Part shown: in pieces, positions 1 through 5,268 of the stretch
Numbering within the stretch: the stretch's first letter is position 1
Layout: each line of letters opens with the position of its first letter
Assembly (NCBI GenBank): GCA_022576105.1
Contig: JACZRM010000131.1
Span: 1 to 5,580, forward strand
Direction of reading: 5' to 3'
Length of the DNA stretch: 5,580 bases
Source: Chloroflexota bacterium
GTDB lineage: Bacteria; Chloroflexota; Dehalococcoidia; UBA3495
Notes under the pieces: generated by a model
What the model was told of the DNA's origin: nothing
The model's input: only the letters and a program-made list of their open reading frames with translations
Database searches by the model: none
Translations under genes and position numbers: made by a program

Positions 1-86
1 CGGTGTCAAGATAACGATCGACCCCAGGGCCTGCGTCTAACCCTCGGCAATATCGCGGTGTAGAGCGCTTGCGCCGGGCCGGTGGG

Positions 87-115
87 TTTTCAGATAGGCC
101 AATGTGCTTTATATT
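87..115 (+). promoter_or_regulatory. Putative sigma70-type promoter of the CoA-transferase gene
   Basis: A TTTTCA hexamer at 87-92 (4 of 6 to TTGACA) is separated by 17 bp from TATATT at 110-115 (5 of 6 to TATAAT). The spacing is optimal and places transcription start near 122, giving a leader of about 67 nt before the ATG at 189. The surroundings are GC-rich, so this AT-rich patch stands out. It also argues against the upstream TTG at 69 as the translation start, because that start would lie before the promoter. This is pattern matching only. Confidence 0.45.
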
Positions 116-188
116 AAGGGCTGCATACCCGTTTGTCGTTTTCTCTACCGGCTTCCCGCTCCCCGTTTACTGCAACATGCGAGGTACT

Positions 189-1424
189 ATGACCACCAAC
201 GGTGAAAAACAGCCCCTTCCTCTACAGGGCCTTAGAGTCCTGGACGCTACCCACATTGTGGCCGGGCCTTTCTGCGCCTTGATCCTGGCCGACATGGGCG
301 CCGAAGTCATCAAGATTGAACGCCCCGGCGTCGGGGACCGCGCCCGAAGCAATGCCCCATTCATCCAAGGGCCCGACGGCCAGAGCGTCAGCGCCCGATT
401 CCTGGGCGTCAACCGCAATAAGAAGAGTCTCACCATTGACCTGAGAGACCCTCGCTGCAAGCAAGCTTTCGAGGAAATGGTCAAGGTGTCTGATGTATTG
501 TTGGACAACTGGGGACCCGGCGCATTGCGTCGCTTGGGTCTGGGCTACGACCGTCTCCAGGAGCTCAATCCGGCGCTGGTTTACGCCAGCATCACCGGCT
601 ATGGCGACAGCGACGGCCTGCGCGGCCCCTACTCCAACTGGCCGGCCAATAACCCGTGCGTCCAGGGAATGGGCGGCTGGATGGAGATTACCGGTGCGCC
701 GGACGGCCCGCCCCAGATGGTGGGTGACAACATCGGGGACTCGGTGCCTGGCGTCTGGACCGCGCTGGCCGTGATGATGGCCCTGGAGGCACGCCACAAG
801 TCGGGTAAAGGCCAGCACGTGGACATGTCGATGTACGACTGCATGGTGGCCCATACCACCAGCTCTATGCCCCAATTCCAGGCCACCGGCGAAGTGACCA
901 GCCGCGCCCGAGAGAACATGTACACTGCCCAGTTGGCCTTGCAAGCCAAGGACGGCTATGTGGTGCTGGCCGGTAGCGGCGGCGAGGACAAGTGGACCGC
1001 GTTGTGGGGGTTAATCGGGCGGGACGAGTTGATTGAAGACCCCCGCTATCTGGGCATTGGCGTTACCGGCGAGTTCTACTTTAGCAGCGTGGTGCCGGCC
1101 ATCGAAGAATGGTCGAAGCAGCTGCCCAAGCAGGAAGTGAACCAGAAGCTGCTGGACTGTGGCTTTTCCATGGGGATTGTGCAGAACACCGCCGACCTGG
1201 ACCAGTGCCCCCATCTGGAGGCCAGAAATATGTTCGTGGACTCTGGAGACATTTTTGGCAACAGTTTCCGCACCGTCAGCAGTCCCATCAAGCTGACCGG
1301 CTGCCCGGATGTACCCTCCCGAACACCTCCCCAGCTCAGCCAGGACAGCGAAGACCTGCTGTGCAGCATTGGAGGTTTGAGCCATGATGAGTTCGCCCAG
1401 CTCAAGGCCGCCGGTAAGATTTAG
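189..1424 (+). CDS. CaiB/BaiF (class III) CoA-transferase family protein
   Basis: This is a 411-residue cytoplasmic enzyme of the family III CoA-transferases, which move CoA between a CoA thioester and a free carboxylic acid through an aspartyl-CoA intermediate. The N-terminal signature is visible: GLRVLDATHIVAGPF (14-28) followed by ADMGAEVIKIERPG-D (34-50), then FLGVNRNKKSLTIDLRDP (71-88), SDVLLDNWGPGALRRLGLGY (101-120) and the ITGYGDSDGLRGPYSN stretch (135-150). The likely catalytic Asp is D184 in GDNIGDSVPG, matching the GDS-x-G context of the formyl-CoA transferase aspartate. GKGQHVDMSMYD (207-217) is the conserved strand after it. Length is normal for the family (about 380-450). I chose ATG 189 because GAGG lies at 181-184 and family homology begins soon after; the frame stays open to a TTG at 69, but that extension has no domain character. 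ATG 177 is a second possibility. hisS follows after 35 bp, so cotranscription is possible. The acyl donor and acceptor cannot be read from sequence. Confidence 0.93.
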   Translation: MTTNGEKQPLPLQGLRVLDATHIVAGPFCALILADMGAEVIKIERPGVGDRARSNAPFIQGPDGQSVSARFLGVNRNKKSLTIDLRDPRCKQAFEEMVKVSDVLLDNWGPGALRRLGLGYDRLQELNPALVYASITGYGDSDGLRGPYSNWPANNPCVQGMGGWMEITGAPDGPPQMVGDNIGDSVPGVWTALAVMMALEARHKSGKGQHVDMSMYDCMVAHTTSSMPQFQATGEVTSRARENMYTAQLALQAKDGYVVLAGSGGEDKWTALWGLIGRDELIEDPRYLGIGVTGEFYFSSVVPAIEEWSKQLPKQEVNQKLLDCGFSMGIVQNTADLDQCPHLEARNMFVDSGDIFGNSFRTVSSPIKLTGCPDVPSRTPPQLSQDSEDLLCSIGGLSHDEFAQLKAAGKI

Positions 1425-1444
1425 CTATTAGTCAAAGCAAAATT

Positions 1445-1462
1445 AGGAGACCGAAAACCTTG
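1445..1462 (+). promoter_or_regulatory. Ribosome binding site fixing the TTG start of hisS
   Basis: AGGAGA at 1445-1450 lies 9 nt before the TTG at 1460-1462. No ATG or GTG is available at the N-terminus: the residues right after this TTG (FQAPRGTTDLLP) are the normal HisRS beginning, so the TTG is the real start. Confidence 0.8.
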
Positions 1463-2716
1463 TTTCAAGCGCCCCGTGGCACCACCGACCTGCTGCCTGA
1501 AGAGCAAAAATACTGGCGTTATATTCAGTCCAAGGCAACCGACCTGGCCCATCGCTATGGATACGGTCGCATCGACAGTCCAGTCTTTGAGGACTCCGGG
1601 TTGTTCATACGCTCAGTGGGCGAAGGCACCGACATCGTCGAAAAGGAAATGTATACCTTCGAAGACCGGGGCGGCGACAGCGTAACCCTGCGCCCGGAAG
1701 GCACCGCGCCGGTATGCCGGGCTTACCTGGAACATGGTATGCACAACCTGCCCCAGCCGGTGCGCCTGTACTATTTCTGCCCGGTGTTTCGATATGAACG
1801 GCCTCAGGCTGGGCGGTTTCGTCAGCACCATCAGTTCGGCGTTGAGGTGATCGGCGACGCCGACCCTTCGGTGGACGCCGAGGTCATCGAGTTGGCCTGG
1901 CAGTTGATGGACAATTTAGGGCTGCGGGACATCAATCTCTTCGTCAATAGTATCGGCGATAGTGAATGCGGCCCGCAATATGTCGACCGGTTGAAGGCCT
2001 ACTACACCGACCGCTACAGCCAGCTTTGTCAGGACTGTCGCAACCGATTGGAGCGCAACCCGCTGCGCTTGCTGGACTGCAAGGTAGAAACCTGCCGGGC
2101 ATTGGGGGCAGCTGCTCCCCGATCGGTTGACCACCTGTGTGTTGAATGTCAGAAACACTGGGACAAGCTGCTGAGCTATCTGCAGAGTATGGGCATTCCC
2201 TACCAGGTGGAACACCGCTTGGTGCGAGGATTGGACTACTACTCCAGGACCGTTTTCGAGATTCAGCCCGCTGATGTGGGCGCTCAATCGACCATCTGCG
2301 GTGGTGGTCGGTATGATGGCCTGATTGAGCAGTTGGGCGGTAAGCATACCCCTGGGGTTGGATTTGGTTCCGGCCTGGAACGGCTTGCGCTGAATCTGAA
2401 AAGATGCGAAGTCCCCGTCCCTGATGAGCCGAAGCCGACTTACCTGGTGATCAACGTTGGCGATGCGGCCCGGCCCGCCGCCCTGGAATTGGCGGTTAAA
2501 ATCCGTTTGGCTGGGGTAGGGGCCATCCTGGGTAATGGTTCTCGCGCCCTGCGAGGCCAAATGCGCCAGGCCAATGCCTTGGGTATTCCCTGGGCCCTGG
2601 TGCTGGGCGACGACGAAATCCAGCGAGGGGAAGTGGTTGTCCGCAACATGCAGGACTCTACTCAGGAATCCAGGCCCATCGCTGAGTTTTTGGCCAGCCT
2701 GGCCAGCCGGGTCTAG
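1460..2716 (+). CDS. hisS: Histidyl-tRNA synthetase (HisRS)
   Basis: This 418-residue class IIa aminoacyl-tRNA synthetase charges tRNA-His with histidine in the cytoplasm. Family blocks appear in order. They are the N-terminal APRGTTDLLPEE (4-15), TLRPEGTAPVCRAYL (76-90) at the adenylate site, motif 2 as FRYERPQAGRFRQ (110-122) with HHQFGVEVIG (123-132), and the HisA block LVRGLDYYSRTVFE (254-267) whose Arg256 matches the catalytic arginine. HisB/motif 3 follows as GGGRYDGLIEQLGG (281-294) and PGVGFGSGLERL (298-309). The C-terminal anticodon-binding domain covers about 325-418. The insertion region carries three Cys pairs (190/193, 207/212, 227/230) around NPLRLLDCK, a pattern I recognise from several bacterial HisRS and which might bind metal. 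Full length, no frameshift. It starts with TTG behind a good Shine-Dalgarno, sits 35 bp after the CoA-transferase and ends 6 bp before the next gene. Confidence 0.98.
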   Translation: MFQAPRGTTDLLPEEQKYWRYIQSKATDLAHRYGYGRIDSPVFEDSGLFIRSVGEGTDIVEKEMYTFEDRGGDSVTLRPEGTAPVCRAYLEHGMHNLPQPVRLYYFCPVFRYERPQAGRFRQHHQFGVEVIGDADPSVDAEVIELAWQLMDNLGLRDINLFVNSIGDSECGPQYVDRLKAYYTDRYSQLCQDCRNRLERNPLRLLDCKVETCRALGAAAPRSVDHLCVECQKHWDKLLSYLQSMGIPYQVEHRLVRGLDYYSRTVFEIQPADVGAQSTICGGGRYDGLIEQLGGKHTPGVGFGSGLERLALNLKRCEVPVPDEPKPTYLVINVGDAARPAALELAVKIRLAGVGAILGNGSRALRGQMRQANALGIPWALVLGDDEIQRGEVVVRNMQDSTQESRPIAEFLASLASRV

Positions 2717-2722
2717 CAACCA

Positions 2723-3685
2723 TTGGCGGTATTCCGCACTGCGCTGCGGTTTCGGGGAGAATCAAGAGATAGCTACGCCGTAAGGGCGCCACGCGGATGG
2801 CCCTCAGGCAATTTCAAAACCTGGCTATTAGTTCTTTTGTGCCTTGCTACGATGGGGGCCCACCGGGACTCGCTGCTGCCGGTTCCTGGGCAAGTTCAGC
2901 CATTGGTAGTCATCGAAAGGGTAGGCGAGCTGCCCGTTCCATCCGTCCTCACCGACCTCTCCGCGGTCGGCGGTGGGACCATCCCGGACCCGCCGCCAGA
3001 TGGTGGCCCCGGTTCAAATGAACGCCCCGAATCAGTTGAGAGCTCGGCGCCGATTGGGGCGGCAGCAACTCCAGTCCAGCCGCCGGCGGTTCCCGGGTCT
3101 ACTCTGACGACGCCGGATGCCGCCCCGGCATTGCCGTTGCCCACAGTTGCGCCGGAGGCTACACCACCTTCGCCGCCGAACCCAACTCCCATTCCCACCA
3201 GGCCTTTCTTGCCAGGCCCGGTCGCTCCCATTGCCATAGCGACGCCGCCAGCCGCTGGGCAAGTGGTGAATATAGTGCTAACCCCCAATGTCGCAGTGGT
3301 CCCCGTTGGCGACCTGTTCAGCGTGGCCGTGACGCTTAATGCCGGTCCAGGGAAAGCGGTGGATGCGGCCCAGGTGTATCTGGATTTCGATGCCAGCGTG
3401 TTGCAGGTGGTGAAATTAACCGGAGGCTCATCCCTCGGCGAAGAGTTGCAGTCCAATCATGACAATACCCTGGGTCAGATAAATTACGCCGCTGGGACAT
3501 TGGGCGCCCCGATCACCTCTCCCTTTCAGTTGTTGGTAGTCCAGTTCCGGGCGGTGGCGCAGACCGGGTCGGGCGGCACTTCGATTCGATTTGCCTCTCT
3601 GTTGAACCCCAGGCAGACCAAGGTGGTAACCGCCGGAATCAACACCACTGGAAGCCTGGCCGCCGTCAACCTGAATATTAAATAG
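2723..3685 (+). CDS. Exported protein with Pro-rich linker and C-terminal cohesin-like domain
   Basis: This 320-residue protein appears to be built in three parts. Residues 1-31 are basic and followed by a hydrophobic segment (33-45, TWLLVLLCLATMG) that looks like a signal peptide or N-terminal anchor. There is no good lipobox, since the Cys40 is preceded by VLL. Residues about 84-178 are a low-complexity linker rich in Pro, Ala, Thr and Gly. Residues about 181-318 look like a cohesin-type beta sandwich: VVNIVLTPNVAVVPVGDLFS, VAVTLNAGPGKAVDAAQVYL, DFDASVLQVVKLTGGS, then GQINYAAGT, FQLLVVQFRAVAQTGSGGTSI and a final strand VNLNIK. In cellulosomes cohesins bind dockerins, but in non-cellulolytic bacteria they occur widely in surface proteins of unknown role. 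The start is uncertain: TTG 2723 is the only standard start upstream of the hydrophobic segment, has no clear Shine-Dalgarno, and lies 6 bp after the hisS stop, suggesting translational coupling. The existence of the gene is firm; the cohesin call is by pattern recognition. Confidence 0.8.
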   Translation: MAVFRTALRFRGESRDSYAVRAPRGWPSGNFKTWLLVLLCLATMGAHRDSLLPVPGQVQPLVVIERVGELPVPSVLTDLSAVGGGTIPDPPPDGGPGSNERPESVESSAPIGAAATPVQPPAVPGSTLTTPDAAPALPLPTVAPEATPPSPPNPTPIPTRPFLPGPVAPIAIATPPAAGQVVNIVLTPNVAVVPVGDLFSVAVTLNAGPGKAVDAAQVYLDFDASVLQVVKLTGGSSLGEELQSNHDNTLGQINYAAGTLGAPITSPFQLLVVQFRAVAQTGSGGTSIRFASLLNPRQTKVVTAGINTTGSLAAVNLNIK

Positions 3686-3697
3686 GGGCTTTGCCCC
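3685..3697 (+). other. Small GC hairpin at the end of the cohesin-like gene
   Basis: GGGGC (3685-3689) and GCCCC (3693-3697) form a 5-bp stem with a TTT loop, overlapping the last base of the stop codon. No T-run follows; the downstream bases are GCGCCGG. It could stabilise the mRNA 3' end, but it is a poor intrinsic terminator. Confidence 0.3.
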
Positions 3698-3817
3698 GCG
3701 CCGGTCCCCCTCCAAACTTTGCAGTGTCTATTTGCCTTCCCTGATGACAGATGGACGTTGACTCTGCGGGGCAGATATTAGAACATATGAGCCATGCTTT
3801 CCAGAAGTCATCTTAAA

Positions 3818-3823
3818 TATATT
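3818..3823 (+). promoter_or_regulatory. Possible -10 element before the 86-residue ORF
   Basis: TATATT at 3818-3823 sits in an AT-rich patch of an otherwise mixed intergenic region and is 5 of 6 to the consensus. No convincing -35 hexamer is seen at 16-18 bp. It would give a leader of about 20 nt that just contains the Shine-Dalgarno at 3833-3840. Together with the 164-bp gap it suggests the small gene is transcribed separately. Confidence 0.3.
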
Positions 3824-3832
3824 CCGGTCAGC

Positions 3833-3840
3833 GGGAGGAG
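3833..3840 (+). promoter_or_regulatory. Strong Shine-Dalgarno of the 86-residue ORF
   Basis: GGGAGGAG at 3833-3840 is a near-perfect anti-16S match, with 9 nt to the ATG at 3850. It is the strongest ribosome binding site in the window and is the main argument that this small ORF is real. Confidence 0.75.
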
Positions 3841-3849
3841 TCAGAACCC

Positions 3850-4110
3850 ATGCTAGAGACCTTGTCGCCGGGAATGAACATTTACTATCGGGGATTCCTG
3901 ATCCACGAGGATATCAGGTCTATTTATTACACTGTCTATGGGGTCAGGCCAGACCGAGCCGAGTTGACCGGTGTTGGAACTTCCCGGGAGGCCATGGAGT
4001 GGATTGACCGGCGAATCGCTGACCGAGAGCCTCAAAATCTGCCTCAGACCCTGACGAATTGGCCCAGCTTGTTCAGCACCATGCCGGTGCCCGCTTTCTC
4101 GGACGGCTAA
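3850..4110 (+). CDS. Small hypothetical protein, 86 residues
   Basis: I do not recognise this family. The product is an 86-residue soluble-looking protein without signal peptide or membrane segment. The N-terminal half is rich in aromatic and beta-prone residues (NIYYRGFLIHEDIRSIYYTVYGVRP, roughly 10-34, with five Tyr). Next come a short glycine turn, ELTGVGTSREAMEWIDRRIADRE (38-60), which should be an amphipathic helix, and a Pro-rich, probably disordered tail (61-86). This beta-beta-alpha layout with a terminal 'EAMEWIDRRI' helix resembles small orphan domains found alone in many bacteria, but gives no function. Support for coding: ATG start, excellent Shine-Dalgarno, own intergenic space on both sides, sensible amino-acid composition. 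It lies between the cohesin-like gene (164 bp upstream) and the first ~210-bp repeat (from about 4129), with no sign of an operon partner. Confidence 0.72.
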   Translation: MLETLSPGMNIYYRGFLIHEDIRSIYYTVYGVRPDRAELTGVGTSREAMEWIDRRIADREPQNLPQTLTNWPSLFSTMPVPAFSDG

Positions 4111-4128
4111 TCACCCAGAGGGGCATTT

Positions 4129-4337
4129 TCTCAAAAGTGACAAATGTGGTTTGGGACTGATGTCAGGGGCCTGTCTTTGATGTTTCCCTGAGCCCTTCGG
4201 CCCAGCCTGTCCTGAGCTCCGATTTCATCGAGAGTCTCGACAAAGTCGGACTTGTCGAAGTGGCTCTGGATAAACTACGCGAAGGGTCTAAAATCCAGGG
4301 AACCAGTATCTCCGCTAGCTAAAAATGACTTTGGGGG
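4129..4337 (+). repeat. Intergenic repeat, copy A (MITE-like, ~210 bp)
   Basis: This copy aligns with 5308-5519 at an offset of 1179-1181 bp. The strongest part is a 27-base block identical in both copies (4186-4212 and 5365-5391). A second identical block, CTTGTCGAAGTGGCTC, is at 4251-4266 and 5432-5447. GGATAAACT and GGGTCTAAAA (4284-4293 / 5465-5474) are also shared. The first 60 bases upstream of the long block match at about 70% without gaps. Internal inverted pairs are visible: CCCTTCG (4193-4199) with CGAAGGG (4280-4286), and CGACAA (4238-4243) with TTGTCG (4252-4257). It holds no ORF. This copy is more decayed at its right end than copy B. Confidence 0.85.
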
Positions 4338-4438
4338 CAAGGCCCCCCAGAGGGGTTAGACTATTAGTTGGGCTGCTTCCTGATTAAGGGTCGCTCGACT
4401 CACGTTTCGGCTGCTGTCGGGCAAGGCTCGTGGGAGAC

Positions 4439-4475
4439 GCTAGGGGGAAATGCTAAGGCGAAATGCTGCGAGAAT
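4439..4475 (+). repeat. Degenerate 13-bp tandem repeat upstream of the cyclase promoter
   Basis: GCTAGGGGGAAAT (4439-4451) is followed directly by GCTAAGGCGAAAT (4452-4464), 11 of 13 identical, and by a shorter third unit GCTGCGAGAAT (4465-4475). The array ends about 17 bp upstream of the extended -10 of the cyclase gene, so it covers the -35 region. It could be an activator or repressor site, or simply slippage-derived DNA; nothing else supports a regulatory role. Confidence 0.4.
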
Positions 4476-4491
4476 GAATTAGTGACTGCCC

Positions 4492-4500
4492 TGTTACAAT
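4492..4500 (+). promoter_or_regulatory. Extended -10 promoter of the cyclase-family gene
   Basis: TGTTACAAT combines the extended -10 TGn with TACAAT (5 of 6 to TATAAT). No good -35 hexamer is seen at the usual distance, as is common for extended -10 promoters. Transcription would begin near 4507, leaving a leader of about 30 nt containing the Shine-Dalgarno. Confidence 0.45.
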
Positions 4501-4521
4501 TTCCCTGAAACAAGTCTTCAC

Positions 4522-4539
4522 AGGGGCAGGCAACAGTTG
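4522..4539 (+). promoter_or_regulatory. Ribosome binding site for the TTG start of the cyclase gene
   Basis: AGGGGCAGG at 4522-4530 ends 6 nt before the TTG at 4537-4539. No ATG or GTG lies between it and the conserved VVDLSHSIHPDMP segment except GTG codons inside that segment, so TTG is the best start. Confidence 0.55.
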
Positions 4540-5268
4540 ACTGACAACCGGTCGGACCTCAAGCCGAGATCCATCACCTACTCACGGGTGGTGGACTTGA
4601 GTCACTCAATCCATCCCGATATGCCCCGGTGGCCGGCAGACCCGCCCGTAGACTTCCAAGCGGTCGCTCAGATTTCCTCGGAGGGCTACTTCCTCCGCCG
4701 GGTGTCCCTCGGCGAGCATACCGGCACCCACATCAATGCCCCCATCAGTTTTCATCTGGGAGGCCAGAGTATCGATGCCCTGCCGGTGCAGTCGTCAGTT
4801 GCTCCGGCGGTGTTGTTCGATGCTGCGAGGGAATCCTCTGATAACCCGGACTTCTTGCTAAGTCTTGAGGATGTTGTGGCCTGGGAATCCCACCATGGCC
4901 CGGTGCCAACCGGCAGCATTGTTCTGTTGAACACCGGCTGGCAGATGAAATGGGGCACCCCTGAGGAGTTTCTAAATTTGGACCGCGCCGGTGTGGGCCA
5001 CTTCCCGGGATTTGGCGTTGATGCCGTGCGGTATTTGCTGGAGGAACGAGGGATTGGCGGTATCGGGATTGACACCCACGGTGTAGATGGGGGCAGCGAC
5101 CAGACCTATGCCGTGAATCGGTTGATGCTGGAACAGCCCAGAGTAGTTCTGGAGAATCTGGCCAACTTGGACCAATTGCCCGCGACCGGCGTCACGCTGG
5201 TAATTGGCGCTCTGCGACTGGCGGGCGGCAGCGGCTCACCGGCCTCGGTGCTGGCGTTTGCGCCATGA
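4537..5268 (+). CDS. Cyclase family protein (kynurenine formamidase-like metal hydrolase)
   Basis: This 243-residue protein has the layout of the cyclase family (KynB kynurenine formamidase, isatin hydrolase and relatives), cytoplasmic enzymes that usually hydrolyse amide or lactam bonds with bound metal. Visible family blocks: VVDLSHSIHPDMPRWPADPP (18-37), the metal-site signature HTGTHINAPISFH (61-73), VLLNTGWQMKWG (129-140), GVDAVRYLLEERGIGGIGIDT (160-180), VVLENLANLDQLP (203-215) and the C-terminal GGSGSPASVLAFAP (230-243). The classical signature HxGTHxDxPxHF is altered: Asp becomes Asn67 and the last His becomes Ser71, followed by His73. The usual His before the last Leu-rich helix is Asn194 (YAVNRLML), while Glu206 is kept. 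I have the impression that a subgroup of the family shares these changes, so they may reflect a different chemistry and not loss of function. The gene is monocistronic here, with its own promoter-like element, and is flanked by two direct repeats. The substrate is unknown; a kynB label would be premature. Confidence 0.9.
   Translation: MTDNRSDLKPRSITYSRVVDLSHSIHPDMPRWPADPPVDFQAVAQISSEGYFLRRVSLGEHTGTHINAPISFHLGGQSIDALPVQSSVAPAVLFDAARESSDNPDFLLSLEDVVAWESHHGPVPTGSIVLLNTGWQMKWGTPEEFLNLDRAGVGHFPGFGVDAVRYLLEERGIGGIGIDTHGVDGGSDQTYAVNRLMLEQPRVVLENLANLDQLPATGVTLVIGALRLAGGSGSPASVLAFAP

Larger units (their letters stand above)
4111..4536. other. 426-bp intergenic region with repeat, tandem motif and promoter
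   Basis: There is no credible coding sequence here. From left to right it holds a short spacer, repeat copy A (about 4129-4337), a GC hairpin at 4333-4347 (GGGGGC, loop AAG, GCCCCC), about 90 bp in which I see nothing recognisable, a degenerate 13-bp tandem repeat (4439-4475), and the extended -10 promoter and Shine-Dalgarno of the cyclase gene. The hairpin has no T-run on either strand, so I do not call it a terminator. Confidence 0.6.

Noticed and set aside
1..63. Possible 3' end of an upstream gene at the left edge
   Set aside because: Two frames run in from the edge and stop early (at 38-40, ending ITIDPRACV, and at 61-63, ending LTLGNIAV). Either could be a C-terminus, but the fragments are too short to choose or to support a call.
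222..944. Long antisense open frame (240 codons) opposite the CoA-transferase
   Set aside because: It is the complement of a well-supported conserved gene. Its product has no recognisable domain and the length is expected from the GC-rich third positions of the sense gene.
1916..2719. Long antisense open frame (267 codons) opposite hisS
   Set aside because: hisS is unambiguous on the + strand with all family motifs. The antisense product shows no domain character.
2896..3456. Antisense frame opposite the cohesin-like gene, rich in Gly, Ala and Thr
   Set aside because: The composition is the mirror of the Pro/Ala/Thr linker codons. The + strand frame has a signal segment and a beta-sandwich domain, so it is the real gene.
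4333..4347. GC-rich hairpin as intrinsic terminator
   Set aside because: The GGGGGC/GCCCCC stem is good, but there is no T-run after it on either strand; it more likely belongs to the decayed right end of repeat copy A.
4346..4438. tRNA or small structured RNA between copy A and the tandem repeat
   Set aside because: I found no cloverleaf arms, no T-loop motif and no CCA-like end; the short complementary patches are at chance level.
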